Shown here: positions 1 to 7,348 of the stretch, one piece after another | How positions within the stretch are numbered: position 1 is the stretch's first letter | How the letters are laid out: each line of letters starts with the position of its first letter | Assembly (NCBI GenBank): GCA_036397095.1 | Contig: DASWJQ010000100.1 | Location: 1 to 46,405 of the forward strand | DNA: 46,405 nt | From: DASWJQ01 sp036397095 | GTDB lineage: Bacteria; Chloroflexota; Anaerolineae; Anaerolineales; E44-bin32 | Direction of reading: 5' to 3' | Position numbers and translations under genes: made by a program | The notes under the pieces: model-generated | What the model was told of the DNA's origin: nothing | Databases searched by the model: none | The model's input: the letters and a program-made list of their open reading frames with translations, nothing else

Positions 1-75
1 AAGTTGGTGTCGTCGGGCAAGATCCCAGCACCAGCCAATATTGTCGAGTGGCTGGAGCAAGCCAACGCGGCGTGA
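1..75 (+). CDS. C-terminal end of a thioredoxin-family protein (partial)
   Basis: Only the last 24 codons are in the window, ending at TGA 73-75. The tail reads KLVSSGKIPAPANIVEWL followed by EQANAA. It resembles the C-terminus of the small archaeal/bacterial redox-active disulfide proteins (MTH895-type thioredoxins), where a (V)SSGK-(I/V)P-x-P turn precedes the last helix. The CxxC active site would lie outside the window. Such small thioredoxins often sit directly upstream of DUF318 permeases in arsenic or metalloid operons, which is the arrangement here (100 bp to the next start). The assignment rests on a short tail plus context. Confidence 0.55.
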   Translation, partial: KLVSSGKIPAPANIVEWLEQANAA

Positions 76-174
76 GGCCGGTGTCCAGGCAATCCGATGC
101 CAGTCCCCTGAGCTTGTGCGCGTGCCTGGATCATGCTCCCGGAAGCCCACCGCCAGGTCTGATTAGGCGACGAG

Positions 175-1506
175 ATGAATGAACTGCTGGCCTATCTGGG
201 GATGCTGGTGTCGTCCGGCTGGCTGAGCCTGCTGGACTATCTGGCGGCACACGTCCTGCTGTGCCTGGTGCCGGCCTTCGTCATCGCCGGCTACATGGCG
301 GCCATGATTCCCAAAGAAGCCATCACCCGCTACCTGGGACCCAGGGCCAATAGGGCGGTGAGCTACCCGGCTGCCGCCGTCGGCGGCTTTATCCTGGCGG
401 TGTGCTCGTGCACCATCCTGCCCTTGTTCGCCGGCATTTGGAAGCAGGGGGCCGGTTTGGGCCCGGCGATCACCTTCCTGTTCGTCGGGCCGGCCGTCAA
501 TATCCTGGCGATCGCCTACACGGGCGCCGCCATCGGCTTCGACATCGCCCTGGCGCGCATCGTGCTTTCGATTGTGTTTGGGATCGGCATCGGCCTGATC
601 ATGGCCCGGGCATTCCGGTCTCAGGAGCTGGTGCGGGCCCAGGAAATGGCCGACAGCGGGATGTTCGACCAGCGGGCGCGCGTCAAGCCGGCCGTCTGGG
701 GCATGTTTGCCATGCTGTTCGCCGTGCTGATCGTCGGCACGCTGCAGGTCGACCTGCTGACGAACACATGGGTTCGTGTGAGCCTGCCGCTATCCATCAG
801 TGGAGGACTGGCGAGCGTCCTAGGCGCGCTAAACCTCAGTATGCAGGGCGCCTTGCTCATCCTGCTGTTGCTCTTGATCGCACCGGTGGCCTATCTCGGC
901 CTTGAGAACGTGCTCACCGGCTTCAACCGCTGGACGGGGGTGACCATCGGCCTTACGGCGGTGACCGTGTTGGTGGCAGCCCCGACGCTCGCGTCGGGCA
1001 GCCTGGTGGTCGAGCTGACGGGCCGCTTCTTTGGCGAATTGCTCCTGCTGGGCGCCATCGGCGCCGTGTCAGCCCACAGCTTTGAGCGTGCCGAGATCGC
1101 CGAGTGGTTGTGGGAGACCTGGAAATTCGTCAAGCAGATCTTCCCGCTGCTGATCGCCGGGGTTTTCGTTGCCGGCATGGTCAAGGTGGTGCTGCCGGCG
1201 CAGTGGGTCCAGTCGCTGGCCGGTCAGAACACGATCTGGGCCAATGCCATTGGGGTCGTCTTCGGCGTGTTCATGTACTTCCCGACGCTGGTTGAGGTGC
1301 CGATCGCCCGCATGTTCCTCGACCTGGGCATGCACCGCGGTCCTTTGCTGGCGTACCTGTTGGCCGATCCCGAATTGTCGTTGCAGAGCATTCTGGTGAC
1401 CGGCCGTATCCTGGGGCGCAAGAAGACGGCCGGCTATGTTGTGCTGGTCAGCGTGTTCAGCACTTTGGCGGGATATCTCTTTGGATTATTCATGTCGGTC
1501 GCCTAG
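175..1506 (+). CDS. DUF318/ArsP_1-type permease
   Basis: A 443-residue polytopic membrane protein with about 10 hydrophobic segments. After the second segment it has a Cys-Ser-Cys motif (C77, C79, in AVCSCTILPLFAGIW), then GPAITFLFVGPAVNILAI. Both are hallmarks of the predicted permease family PF03773, which includes ArsP, an exporter of methylated and organic arsenicals. A second set of permease-like segments (about 300-443) repeats the architecture. The ATG at 175 follows AGGCGACGAG. It lies between a thioredoxin-like tail and ACR3, with 48 bp to the ACR3 start, so co-transcription is likely. The substrate (trivalent organoarsenical or another metalloid) cannot be read from sequence. Confidence 0.82.
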   Translation: MNELLAYLGMLVSSGWLSLLDYLAAHVLLCLVPAFVIAGYMAAMIPKEAITRYLGPRANRAVSYPAAAVGGFILAVCSCTILPLFAGIWKQGAGLGPAITFLFVGPAVNILAIAYTGAAIGFDIALARIVLSIVFGIGIGLIMARAFRSQELVRAQEMADSGMFDQRARVKPAVWGMFAMLFAVLIVGTLQVDLLTNTWVRVSLPLSISGGLASVLGALNLSMQGALLILLLLLIAPVAYLGLENVLTGFNRWTGVTIGLTAVTVLVAAPTLASGSLVVELTGRFFGELLLLGAIGAVSAHSFERAEIAEWLWETWKFVKQIFPLLIAGVFVAGMVKVVLPAQWVQSLAGQNTIWANAIGVVFGVFMYFPTLVEVPIARMFLDLGMHRGPLLAYLLADPELSLQSILVTGRILGRKKTAGYVVLVSVFSTLAGYLFGLFMSVA

Positions 1507-1554
1507 CCAGGCCGGCATTGCCCAGCGTATTTGGCCAAACAAATGAGGCAGAGA

Positions 1555-2676
1555 ATGAGCGTAACTGAGTTGGACTTCAGCGGCGGTGCACCGAGACAGC
1601 CTGCCAGGAAGCTCTCCAAGCTGGACCGTTTCCTGACGCTCTGGATCTTCCTTGCGATGGGATTGGGGGTCCTGCTCGGCTATCTGTTTCCAACGGGCGT
1701 ATCCGAGTTGAACTCGGCCGTCTCGGTGGGCACGACCAACATCCCCATCGCCATCGGCCTGATCCTGATGATGTACCCGCCGTTGGCCAAGGTGCACTAC
1801 GACGAGTTGGGTGACGTCTTTCGCAATTGGAAGGTGCTCGGCCTGTCCCTGGCGCAAAACTGGATCATCGGGCCGGTCTTGATGTTCGCATTGGCAGTGA
1901 TCTTCCTGCGGGGCTATCCGGAGTACATGACGGGGTTAATCCTGATCGGCCTGGCCCGCTGCATCGCCATGGTCATCGTGTGGAACGAACTAGCCAGGGG
2001 TGACAATGAGTACGCCGCCGGGCTGGTCGCCTTCAACAGCGTCTTCCAGGCGCTGTTTTACAGCCTCTATGCCTACGTTTTCATCACCGTGCTGCCGACC
2101 TGGTTCGGCCTGACTGGTTCGACGGTGGACATCACGATTGGCGAGATCGCCGAGAGTGTGTTCATCTATTTGGGGATCCCGTTCATCGCCGGCTTCCTGA
2201 CCCATTATTTCCTGGTGCGGGCCAAAGGCAAGGACTGGTACTACCAGCGTTTCGTCCCGCGGATCAGCCCTCTCACGCTGGCGGCGCTGCTGTTCACGAT
2301 TGTGGTTATGTTCAGCCTGAAGGGCGATCTGATCGTGAGCATCCCGGGCGACGTGGTCAGGATCGCTATCCCGCTGCTGATCTATTTCGTGCTGATGTTC
2401 CTGGTGAGCTTCTTCATGGGGCGGGCCATTGGCGCCGACTACAGCAAAGTCACGACGTTGGCTTTCACGGCCGCCAGCAACAACTTCGAGCTGGCCATTG
2501 CCGTCGCCGTGGCCGTGTTCGGCATCGGCTCGGGGGTCGCCTTCGCCGCCGTGATTGGCCCACTGATCGAAGTGCCCGTCATGATCGGGCTGGTCAACGT
2601 GGCCTTCTATCTGCAGCGGCGCTTGTGGCGGCCGCAGGCAGGTCCGACCCTCTCCGAGGCCAAGCAGCAGCCATGA
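1555..2676 (+). CDS. acr3: Arsenite efflux transporter ACR3
   Basis: A 373-residue membrane protein of the ACR3 (bile/arsenite/riboflavin transporter) family, which exports As(III) using the proton gradient. The motif GLARCIAMVIVWNELA contains the cysteine (C136) required for arsenite transport in characterised ACR3s. The AFTAASNNFELAIAVAVAVF segment and a conserved Glu in PLIEVPVMIG near the C-terminus are also present. About 10 membrane segments are visible and the length is normal for the family. I chose ATG 1555 because GAGG lies 6 nt upstream. An upstream in-frame TTG (1531) and ATG (1543) have no better ribosome site. It follows the permease gene closely in what looks like an arsenic operon. 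No reductase (arsC) or arsR is in the window. Confidence 0.93.
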   Translation: MSVTELDFSGGAPRQPARKLSKLDRFLTLWIFLAMGLGVLLGYLFPTGVSELNSAVSVGTTNIPIAIGLILMMYPPLAKVHYDELGDVFRNWKVLGLSLAQNWIIGPVLMFALAVIFLRGYPEYMTGLILIGLARCIAMVIVWNELARGDNEYAAGLVAFNSVFQALFYSLYAYVFITVLPTWFGLTGSTVDITIGEIAESVFIYLGIPFIAGFLTHYFLVRAKGKDWYYQRFVPRISPLTLAALLFTIVVMFSLKGDLIVSIPGDVVRIAIPLLIYFVLMFLVSFFMGRAIGADYSKVTTLAFTAASNNFELAIAVAVAVFGIGSGVAFAAVIGPLIEVPVMIGLVNVAFYLQRRLWRPQAGPTLSEAKQQP

Positions 2677-2807
2677 AACTCCCCGCCAGGCAATAACATC
2701 ACCTGCACATCGTGTCCGCGCGCCTGCCCCCGCGGGAGATGTTCCCGTTCCAGTCGGGTGCAGTGGCTCATGACAGCTGACCGCCTGCCAGCTAGGCTGG
2801 TACCGAC

Positions 2808-2826
2808 CCGTCCGTACGGTGGACGG
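2808..2826. promoter_or_regulatory. Hairpin/inverted repeat before the DUF4386-like gene
   Basis: CCGTCC (2808-2813) and GGACGG (2821-2826) form a perfect 6-bp inverted repeat around a 7-nt loop that contains CCGTACGG. It ends 29 bp before the preferred start at 2856. It could be an operator or a 5'-UTR hairpin. No clear -35/-10 pair accompanies it. Confidence 0.3.
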
Positions 2827-2855
2827 CCATGTCGGTCAAACGAATGGAGCTCAGC

Positions 2856-3518
2856 ATGGGCCAAGCGGGGATGCGCAAGATCGGCGCCATTGGTGGGATT
2901 GCGTTTGTCGTGCTGCAGATGGCGGCGCAGGGATTGATCCAGGTCGGCGGCTTGGAACCCACCTTTGGCGCCCCGGCGACCGACATCGTGGCCTTCTTCC
3001 AGGCCCGCGACGCGCGCCTGGTCAATTTGGGCGACTACCTGACTGCGCTGTCATCGATCGCCTTCTTATGGTTCATCGGTGCGCTTTGGCACGAGATGCG
3101 CCGGGTCGAGCGCGAGCCCGGCGTGCTGTCGATGGTGGCGGCCGGCTCCGGACTCATCGCGGTGGCCGTGATCAGCGCCGGCAGCGGTTGGCCGCTGGCG
3201 GTGTTCCGGGTAGAGGCCGGCCTGGAACCGCAATTGGCCCGCTACCTGTTCGACCAGGGGAACTACGCGTTTGCCACCATGTGGGTCTTTGCCGCCAGCT
3301 TGATGCTGGCCGCAGGGTTGGCTGGGCTGCGCTACGGGCTGCTGCCGGGTTGGATGAGTTGGCTCGGATTGGTGGCGGCGGCCGGGCTGTTGGCCGTCCG
3401 CTTCATCTGGGCTTCGCCCAGCGGGGTAGTCTTCCTGCCCTACATGCTGTTCTGGCTGTGGCTCATCGCCGTCGGCGTGGTCTTCCTTCGCCGCCCGGCG
3501 CCGGCCAGTGCAGACTAA
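2856..3518 (+). CDS. DUF4386-like integral membrane protein
   Basis: A 220-residue protein with about six hydrophobic segments. The N-terminal pattern (RKIGAIGGIAFVVLQMAAQG, then a short extracellular stretch ending in DIVAFFQARDARL) and the following LGDYLTALSSIAFLWFIGAL are typical of DUF4386-like proteins of unknown function. The start at 2856 is preferred over ATG 2829 and 2844 because GGAG (2846-2849) sits 6 nt upstream. It is followed after only 6 bp by another small membrane protein, so the two are probably co-transcribed. Function unknown; the family name is a recognition from pattern, not a search. Confidence 0.7.
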   Translation: MGQAGMRKIGAIGGIAFVVLQMAAQGLIQVGGLEPTFGAPATDIVAFFQARDARLVNLGDYLTALSSIAFLWFIGALWHEMRRVEREPGVLSMVAAGSGLIAVAVISAGSGWPLAVFRVEAGLEPQLARYLFDQGNYAFATMWVFAASLMLAAGLAGLRYGLLPGWMSWLGLVAAAGLLAVRFIWASPSGVVFLPYMLFWLWLIAVGVVFLRRPAPASAD

Positions 3519-3524
3519 CCACCG

Positions 3525-4109
3525 ATGGCAGCCCACCTGCTGGCAGGCGGGTTGGCCGGTGCTGCCGGCCTACTGGTCTTCCTGATCATCCATCACTTTT
3601 GGATCCAGCCGATCTGGTTCATTCTGCCTTTTGGCATGGTGATCGCCGCCGCCGGCGGGGTGGCCGTCGGCTGGGCCTATGCAGAGCTGCTGCCGTCGCT
3701 GCCTGGGCGACCGTGGACGGTGGTTGCCCTGGTGGCGCTCATCGCCGCCACCCTGCTGCCGGCCGTCCTGCTGGCCGAAATCCGGCCGCCGATGTTTGAC
3801 ATCAGCGTCCCCGGCGGCCGCCTGACAATGAGCGTCGGCCGGGCCTCGCTGATGTTCATCTTCGAGCTGCTGGTGACAGCCGCATTGGCCGGGGGCCTGG
3901 CGGGCTGGTTGATCGCCGGCACGCCGCGGGCGGCGCTGGCCAGCGCCGTCGCCGGGTTCATCTTTGCCCTGGGCCCGGGGCACAACATTCCCTTCCTCGC
4001 CGGTACGCCGGGGACGCTCAAGGGCCTGATCCTATTGACGGCGATCGTGGTCGTCGCCTCGACCGTGCTGGTCGAGGGTCATGCCCGGCTGATCGGCCTG
4101 AGCGACTGA
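3525..4109 (+). CDS. Hypothetical six-helix membrane protein
   Basis: A 194-residue protein, almost wholly hydrophobic with about six predicted membrane spans. It has an IIHHFWIQP turn after helix 1, and an extracytoplasmic loop (about 84-105, EIRPPMFDISVPGGRLTMSV) between helices 3 and 4. The LGPGHNIPFLAGTPGTLKG segment near the C-terminus is polar and conserved-looking. It starts 6 bp after the preceding DUF4386-like gene, with no convincing Shine-Dalgarno, so translational coupling is likely. I do not recognise the family. The pair may act together in the membrane, but nothing shows in what. Confidence 0.7.
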   Translation: MAAHLLAGGLAGAAGLLVFLIIHHFWIQPIWFILPFGMVIAAAGGVAVGWAYAELLPSLPGRPWTVVALVALIAATLLPAVLLAEIRPPMFDISVPGGRLTMSVGRASLMFIFELLVTAALAGGLAGWLIAGTPRAALASAVAGFIFALGPGHNIPFLAGTPGTLKGLILLTAIVVVASTVLVEGHARLIGLSD

Positions 4110-4228
4110 GCGACAGCTAGATCGCTGAGACTGAGCATTCCCTGCCGACGGGCGGTTCGGCGCGAGCGGTGCGAAGAATCGGCGGCTGGCTGTACACTAC
4201 GGGCATCCTCGTCCATAGAGAGGCCCGT

Positions 4229-6331
4229 GTGCTTGAGTCCTTGCTCGCCCCTAAGGGTGTGGTCGTGGTCGGCGCCTCGCGCAATGCCACCAAGCTGGGT
4301 TACGGTGCTGCTCGCAACCTGGTAGTTTCCGGCTACACGGGAGCGGTCAATTTCGTCAACCCCGGCGGCGGTGAATTGTTTGGCCATCCGCTCCTGCCCG
4401 ACCTGGCCAGCGTGCCCGATCCGGTCGATCTGGCCGTCGTGCTGGTGCCGGCGACGGCTGTGCCCCAGGTGCTGGAAGACTGCGGCCAACGCGGTGTGCG
4501 GGCCGCTATCATCGGAGCGGGCGGATTCCGCGAAAAAGGGCCGGCGGGCGCCGAGCTCGAAGCGCAATGCCTGGCCATTGCCCAGCGGCACGGCCTGCGC
4601 GTGCTTGGGCCAAACTCGATCGGCTACCTCGACACCCATCTGCCGATCGACACGTCGTTTTTGCCGCTGCCGGGCCCCATCCCGGGCGACATCGCCTTCC
4701 TGTCCCATTCGGGAGCCATCTGCGAAGCTGTCATCGACTGGGCGCGGGGCCAGGGTTTCGGCCTGTCGCGGCTGGTCAGCCTGGGCAACCAGATGGACCT
4801 GACCGAAGGCGAACTGCTGTCGGCGTCGGTCCAAGACCCCAACACGCAGGTCGTGGCGATGTACCTGGAAGGGGTGGGCGACGGCAGATCCTTTGTAGAA
4901 CAGGCCGAGCGGGCTGTGCAAAGCAAGCCGGTGGTGGCCATCAAGGTCGGCAAATCCAAACGGGGCGGTCAGGCTGTTGCTTCCCATACTGGTGCGCTGG
5001 CCGGGGCGGATGCCGCCTACCAGGCTGCCTTCCGTCGTGCCGGTGTGCTGCGGGCGGCAAGCAGTGAGGAGATGTTCGACTGGTCCCGTGCCTTGGCCTG
5101 GTGCCCATTGCCGGCCGGCCGGCGGGTCGCCATTCTGACCAACGCCGGCGGCCCAGGGGCGATCGCGGTCGATGCCCTCGACGATGTCGCTCTGGAGATG
5201 GCCGACCTGCAACCGCACAGTCGGACGGCCCTGGCGGAGCTGCTGCCCGCCGAAGCCAGCACGGCCAATCCTGTCGACATGCTGGCTTCGGCCGGTCCAA
5301 CCGAGTACGCCGCCTGTCTGGCTGTGCTGCTGGCCGACCCCGGTGTCGACTCGGTGATGATCATTCTGCCACCGCCGCCAATGACGACGGCGGCAGAAGT
5401 CGTCAGCGCGCTGATACCGCAGGCCAAGGTCGCCAGCAAGCCGATCGTGGTTGCACTGATGGGGGAGGAATTGATCGCGCATGCCGCCCAATTGCTGCGG
5501 CAGGCGAAAGTGCCGGACTACCGGTTTCCCGAGCGGGCTGCTTCGGCGCTGCTGGCCTTATCGCGCCGAGCCGAGCAGATTGGCATCGAGGCCGATGTTG
5601 TCGTTTCCGTTGATGGCACCAACCAGGAGACGGCTCGCAACTTGCTGACACAAGCCGCCGTTGGGCGCGATGGGTTTGTCGCGCCGCAGGTTGCTTCGCA
5701 GGTAGCGGCCTGCTATGGATTGCCGCTGCCCCCTGAGGCGGTGGTGCGCACCGTTGCGCAGGTACTGGCGGCGGCCGACGAGCTTGGCTACCCGCTGGCT
5801 CTCAAACTGGCTTCGGCCGACCTGCCGCACAAGGCCGATTTGGGCGGGATTATGCTCGATCTGGCGAAGCCGGCCGAAGTGGCCGACGCCTTCGATCAGG
5901 TGAGCCGGCGCGGCTTGGAAGCCGGCATCGACTCGGCCGATTTGGCGTTGATGCTGCAGCCAATGGCCAGGCCCGGGCTCGAATTGCTGGTCGGGGCGCG
6001 CCAGGACGCGCAGTTTGGGCCGCTGCTGGTGTTTGGCGCCGGCGGCGCCGAGGTCGAGACGCTTGATGACATCAGCGTTGGCCTGGCGCCGCTGGGCGAG
6101 CGCGAAGCCCAGTCCCTTATCGATGCGACGCGTGTCGGCCGGCGCCTGACCCCTGGGCGTGGCCGGCCTGCGCTTGACCGGCAGGCGCTGATCGATTGCA
6201 TGCATCGGCTGGCCTGGCTGGCATCTGACCTGGCCGATCTGGTCGATGAAGTTGAGATCAACCCTCTGCGGGTTTATCCGGATGGCTGCCTGGCGCTGGA
6301 CGTGCGGCTGCGGTTAGCCCAACCCGCCTGA
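4229..6331 (+). CDS. acd: ADP-forming acetyl/acyl-CoA synthetase (fused alpha-beta)
   Basis: About 700 residues. It catalyses the reversible reaction acyl-CoA + ADP + Pi to acid + CoA + ATP, giving substrate-level ATP in acetate-forming metabolism. The order is a CoA-binding Rossmann domain (VVVVGASRNATKLGYGAARN), then succinyl-CoA-ligase-like domains with the catalytic phosphohistidine in ASHTGALAG (H253). A C-terminal ATP-grasp part follows (GYPLALKLASADLPHKADLGG and VDEVEINPLRV). I chose GTG 4229 because AGAGAGG lies 5 nt upstream and the protein then begins at the usual family position (MLESLLAPKGVVVVGAS). An in-frame upstream GTG (4169) lacks a ribosome site. A possible -10, TACACT (4193-4198), sits about 30 bp before the start. 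The substrate range (acetyl, propionyl, aryl) is not evident. Confidence 0.9.
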   Translation: MLESLLAPKGVVVVGASRNATKLGYGAARNLVVSGYTGAVNFVNPGGGELFGHPLLPDLASVPDPVDLAVVLVPATAVPQVLEDCGQRGVRAAIIGAGGFREKGPAGAELEAQCLAIAQRHGLRVLGPNSIGYLDTHLPIDTSFLPLPGPIPGDIAFLSHSGAICEAVIDWARGQGFGLSRLVSLGNQMDLTEGELLSASVQDPNTQVVAMYLEGVGDGRSFVEQAERAVQSKPVVAIKVGKSKRGGQAVASHTGALAGADAAYQAAFRRAGVLRAASSEEMFDWSRALAWCPLPAGRRVAILTNAGGPGAIAVDALDDVALEMADLQPHSRTALAELLPAEASTANPVDMLASAGPTEYAACLAVLLADPGVDSVMIILPPPPMTTAAEVVSALIPQAKVASKPIVVALMGEELIAHAAQLLRQAKVPDYRFPERAASALLALSRRAEQIGIEADVVVSVDGTNQETARNLLTQAAVGRDGFVAPQVASQVAACYGLPLPPEAVVRTVAQVLAAADELGYPLALKLASADLPHKADLGGIMLDLAKPAEVADAFDQVSRRGLEAGIDSADLALMLQPMARPGLELLVGARQDAQFGPLLVFGAGGAEVETLDDISVGLAPLGEREAQSLIDATRVGRRLTPGRGRPALDRQALIDCMHRLAWLASDLADLVDEVEINPLRVYPDGCLALDVRLRLAQPA

Positions 6332-6412
6332 CCTCCCCGCGCCAGGTTCGCGCCGCCAGCACAAGCACCCGGCCCAAGAGAGCAGACAGCGCGGAACGCT
6401 CGCTTCCCGATC

Positions 6413-6431
6413 GGTGTACTTGAAGTACACC
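6413..6431. promoter_or_regulatory. Perfect palindromic operator candidate
   Basis: GGTGTACTT-G-AAGTACACC is a perfect inverted repeat with 9-bp arms and a single central base. It ends 26 bp before the ATG of the MsrQ-like gene, between a spacer and its GGAGGGAG ribosome site. The short spacing and dyad symmetry suggest a binding site for a dimeric repressor (TetR/MarR/GntR-like). No such regulator is encoded next to it. Confidence 0.5.
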
Positions 6432-6457
6432 AGCCTGGGCAGGGGAGGGAGTGGCAG

Positions 6458-7303
6458 ATGAATCGATCGATCGATCCGGCCCGAGTGATGTTGGCCCTGA
6501 CGGGTTCGGGCGTGCTGGCCTGGCTGTTGGACGCGGCGGCTGAGCCGTTAAGTCCTTCCAGTTCGGGTGCCCTGGTCGAATCAGGTCTATGGGCCGTCCG
6601 CTTCCTATTGTTTTCGTTGGCCATGAGCCCGCTCAACAGCTATCTAGGCTGGCGGCGGGCGATCTCATTGCGCAAGCCGGCTGGGCTGTGGGCTTTTGTT
6701 TTTGCTTCCCTGCATGTGGCGATCCAACTTGAAGCCAGCGGGGCGAGCCTGACCGACCGGTTGTGGGTGCCGTTTCTCTTCCTGGGCTTTGTTGGGATTG
6801 GCATTCTGGTTGCCTTGGCTGCTACGTCCTCCCGCGGGGCGATGCGGCGCCTGGGCAAGAACTGGAAGCGGCTGCACCGTACGGTCTATGCCGCCGGCCT
6901 GGCTGTCTGCGGCCATGCGTTGCTGGCCGCTTCGCAGAGCAAGCTGATGATGTTCCAGGAACCCCACATCGAGCGCCAGCTCGGCGTGCAATTGGGGGTT
7001 ATGTTCGGCTTACTGGTCGTGCGCTTGCCGGCGGTCCGCCGGTCGGTGTTGGCCGTTGCCAGCCTGGCCCGGCGCCGGGCGGTGACGGCCGACCGGCGCA
7101 GGATTGCGATCACCCCCATCCGAGTGCCGGAAACGCCAGGACGACCCTGGAAAGCGTCGCAACTTGGTTTGGCGGAGACCAGCCTGCCGGCTGAGCTCAG
7201 GTTGGTTGATGCGGGGGCCGAGCCAGCCCGGCTGCGTCACCGAAACCGGTCTGGTGACCGCCAGGTTGTCAAGCAGCCCGTGCCACCAACCGAGGCTGGC
7301 TGA
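6458..7303 (+). CDS. MsrQ-like / ferric-reductase-like haem membrane protein
   Basis: 281 residues. Five or six membrane helices in the first 190 residues match the ferric reductase-like transmembrane domain (PF01794) in its MsrQ form. WRRAISLRKPAGLWAFVFAS is followed by LHVAIQLE, and KNWKRLHRTVYAAGLAVCGH carries the paired histidines expected to bind haem b. MsrQ passes electrons from the quinone pool to the periplasmic methionine sulfoxide reductase MsrP, but no msrP is in the window. The last ~80 residues (from about 200) are a basic, Pro/Arg-rich soluble tail not typical of MsrQ. Start ATG 6458 has a strong GGAGGGAG site. A perfect palindrome lies just upstream. Calling it MsrQ itself is uncertain. 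Confidence 0.75.
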   Translation: MNRSIDPARVMLALTGSGVLAWLLDAAAEPLSPSSSGALVESGLWAVRFLLFSLAMSPLNSYLGWRRAISLRKPAGLWAFVFASLHVAIQLEASGASLTDRLWVPFLFLGFVGIGILVALAATSSRGAMRRLGKNWKRLHRTVYAAGLAVCGHALLAASQSKLMMFQEPHIERQLGVQLGVMFGLLVVRLPAVRRSVLAVASLARRRAVTADRRRIAITPIRVPETPGRPWKASQLGLAETSLPAELRLVDAGAEPARLRHRNRSGDRQVVKQPVPPTEAG

Positions 7304-7333
7304 CAGCCTGCGGCGGGCTCGTCCGTCACCTTG

Positions 7334-7348
7334 TACAATTGTCGGGTG
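7334..7348 (+). promoter_or_regulatory. TACAAT -10 box positioned for a leaderless mRNA
   Basis: TACAAT (7334-7339) lies 6 nt before the in-frame GTG at 7346, where transcription from this -10 would be expected to start. No Shine-Dalgarno precedes the GTG and no good -35 is visible. The same spacing occurs before the SDR gene starting at 42544 on the minus strand. Confidence 0.5.

Noticed and set aside
2819..3799. Open frame of 326 codons overlapping the two small membrane-protein genes
   Set aside because: Out of frame with two hydrophobic, properly spaced genes; its product is Arg/Gly-rich without membrane segments or a domain.
4079..5491. Long open frame on the minus strand (470 codons) opposite the acyl-CoA synthetase
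   Set aside because: It lies wholly antisense to a clear family member, has no recognisable domain, and its composition (Arg/Gly/His/Gln-rich) is that of a shadow frame in GC-rich DNA.
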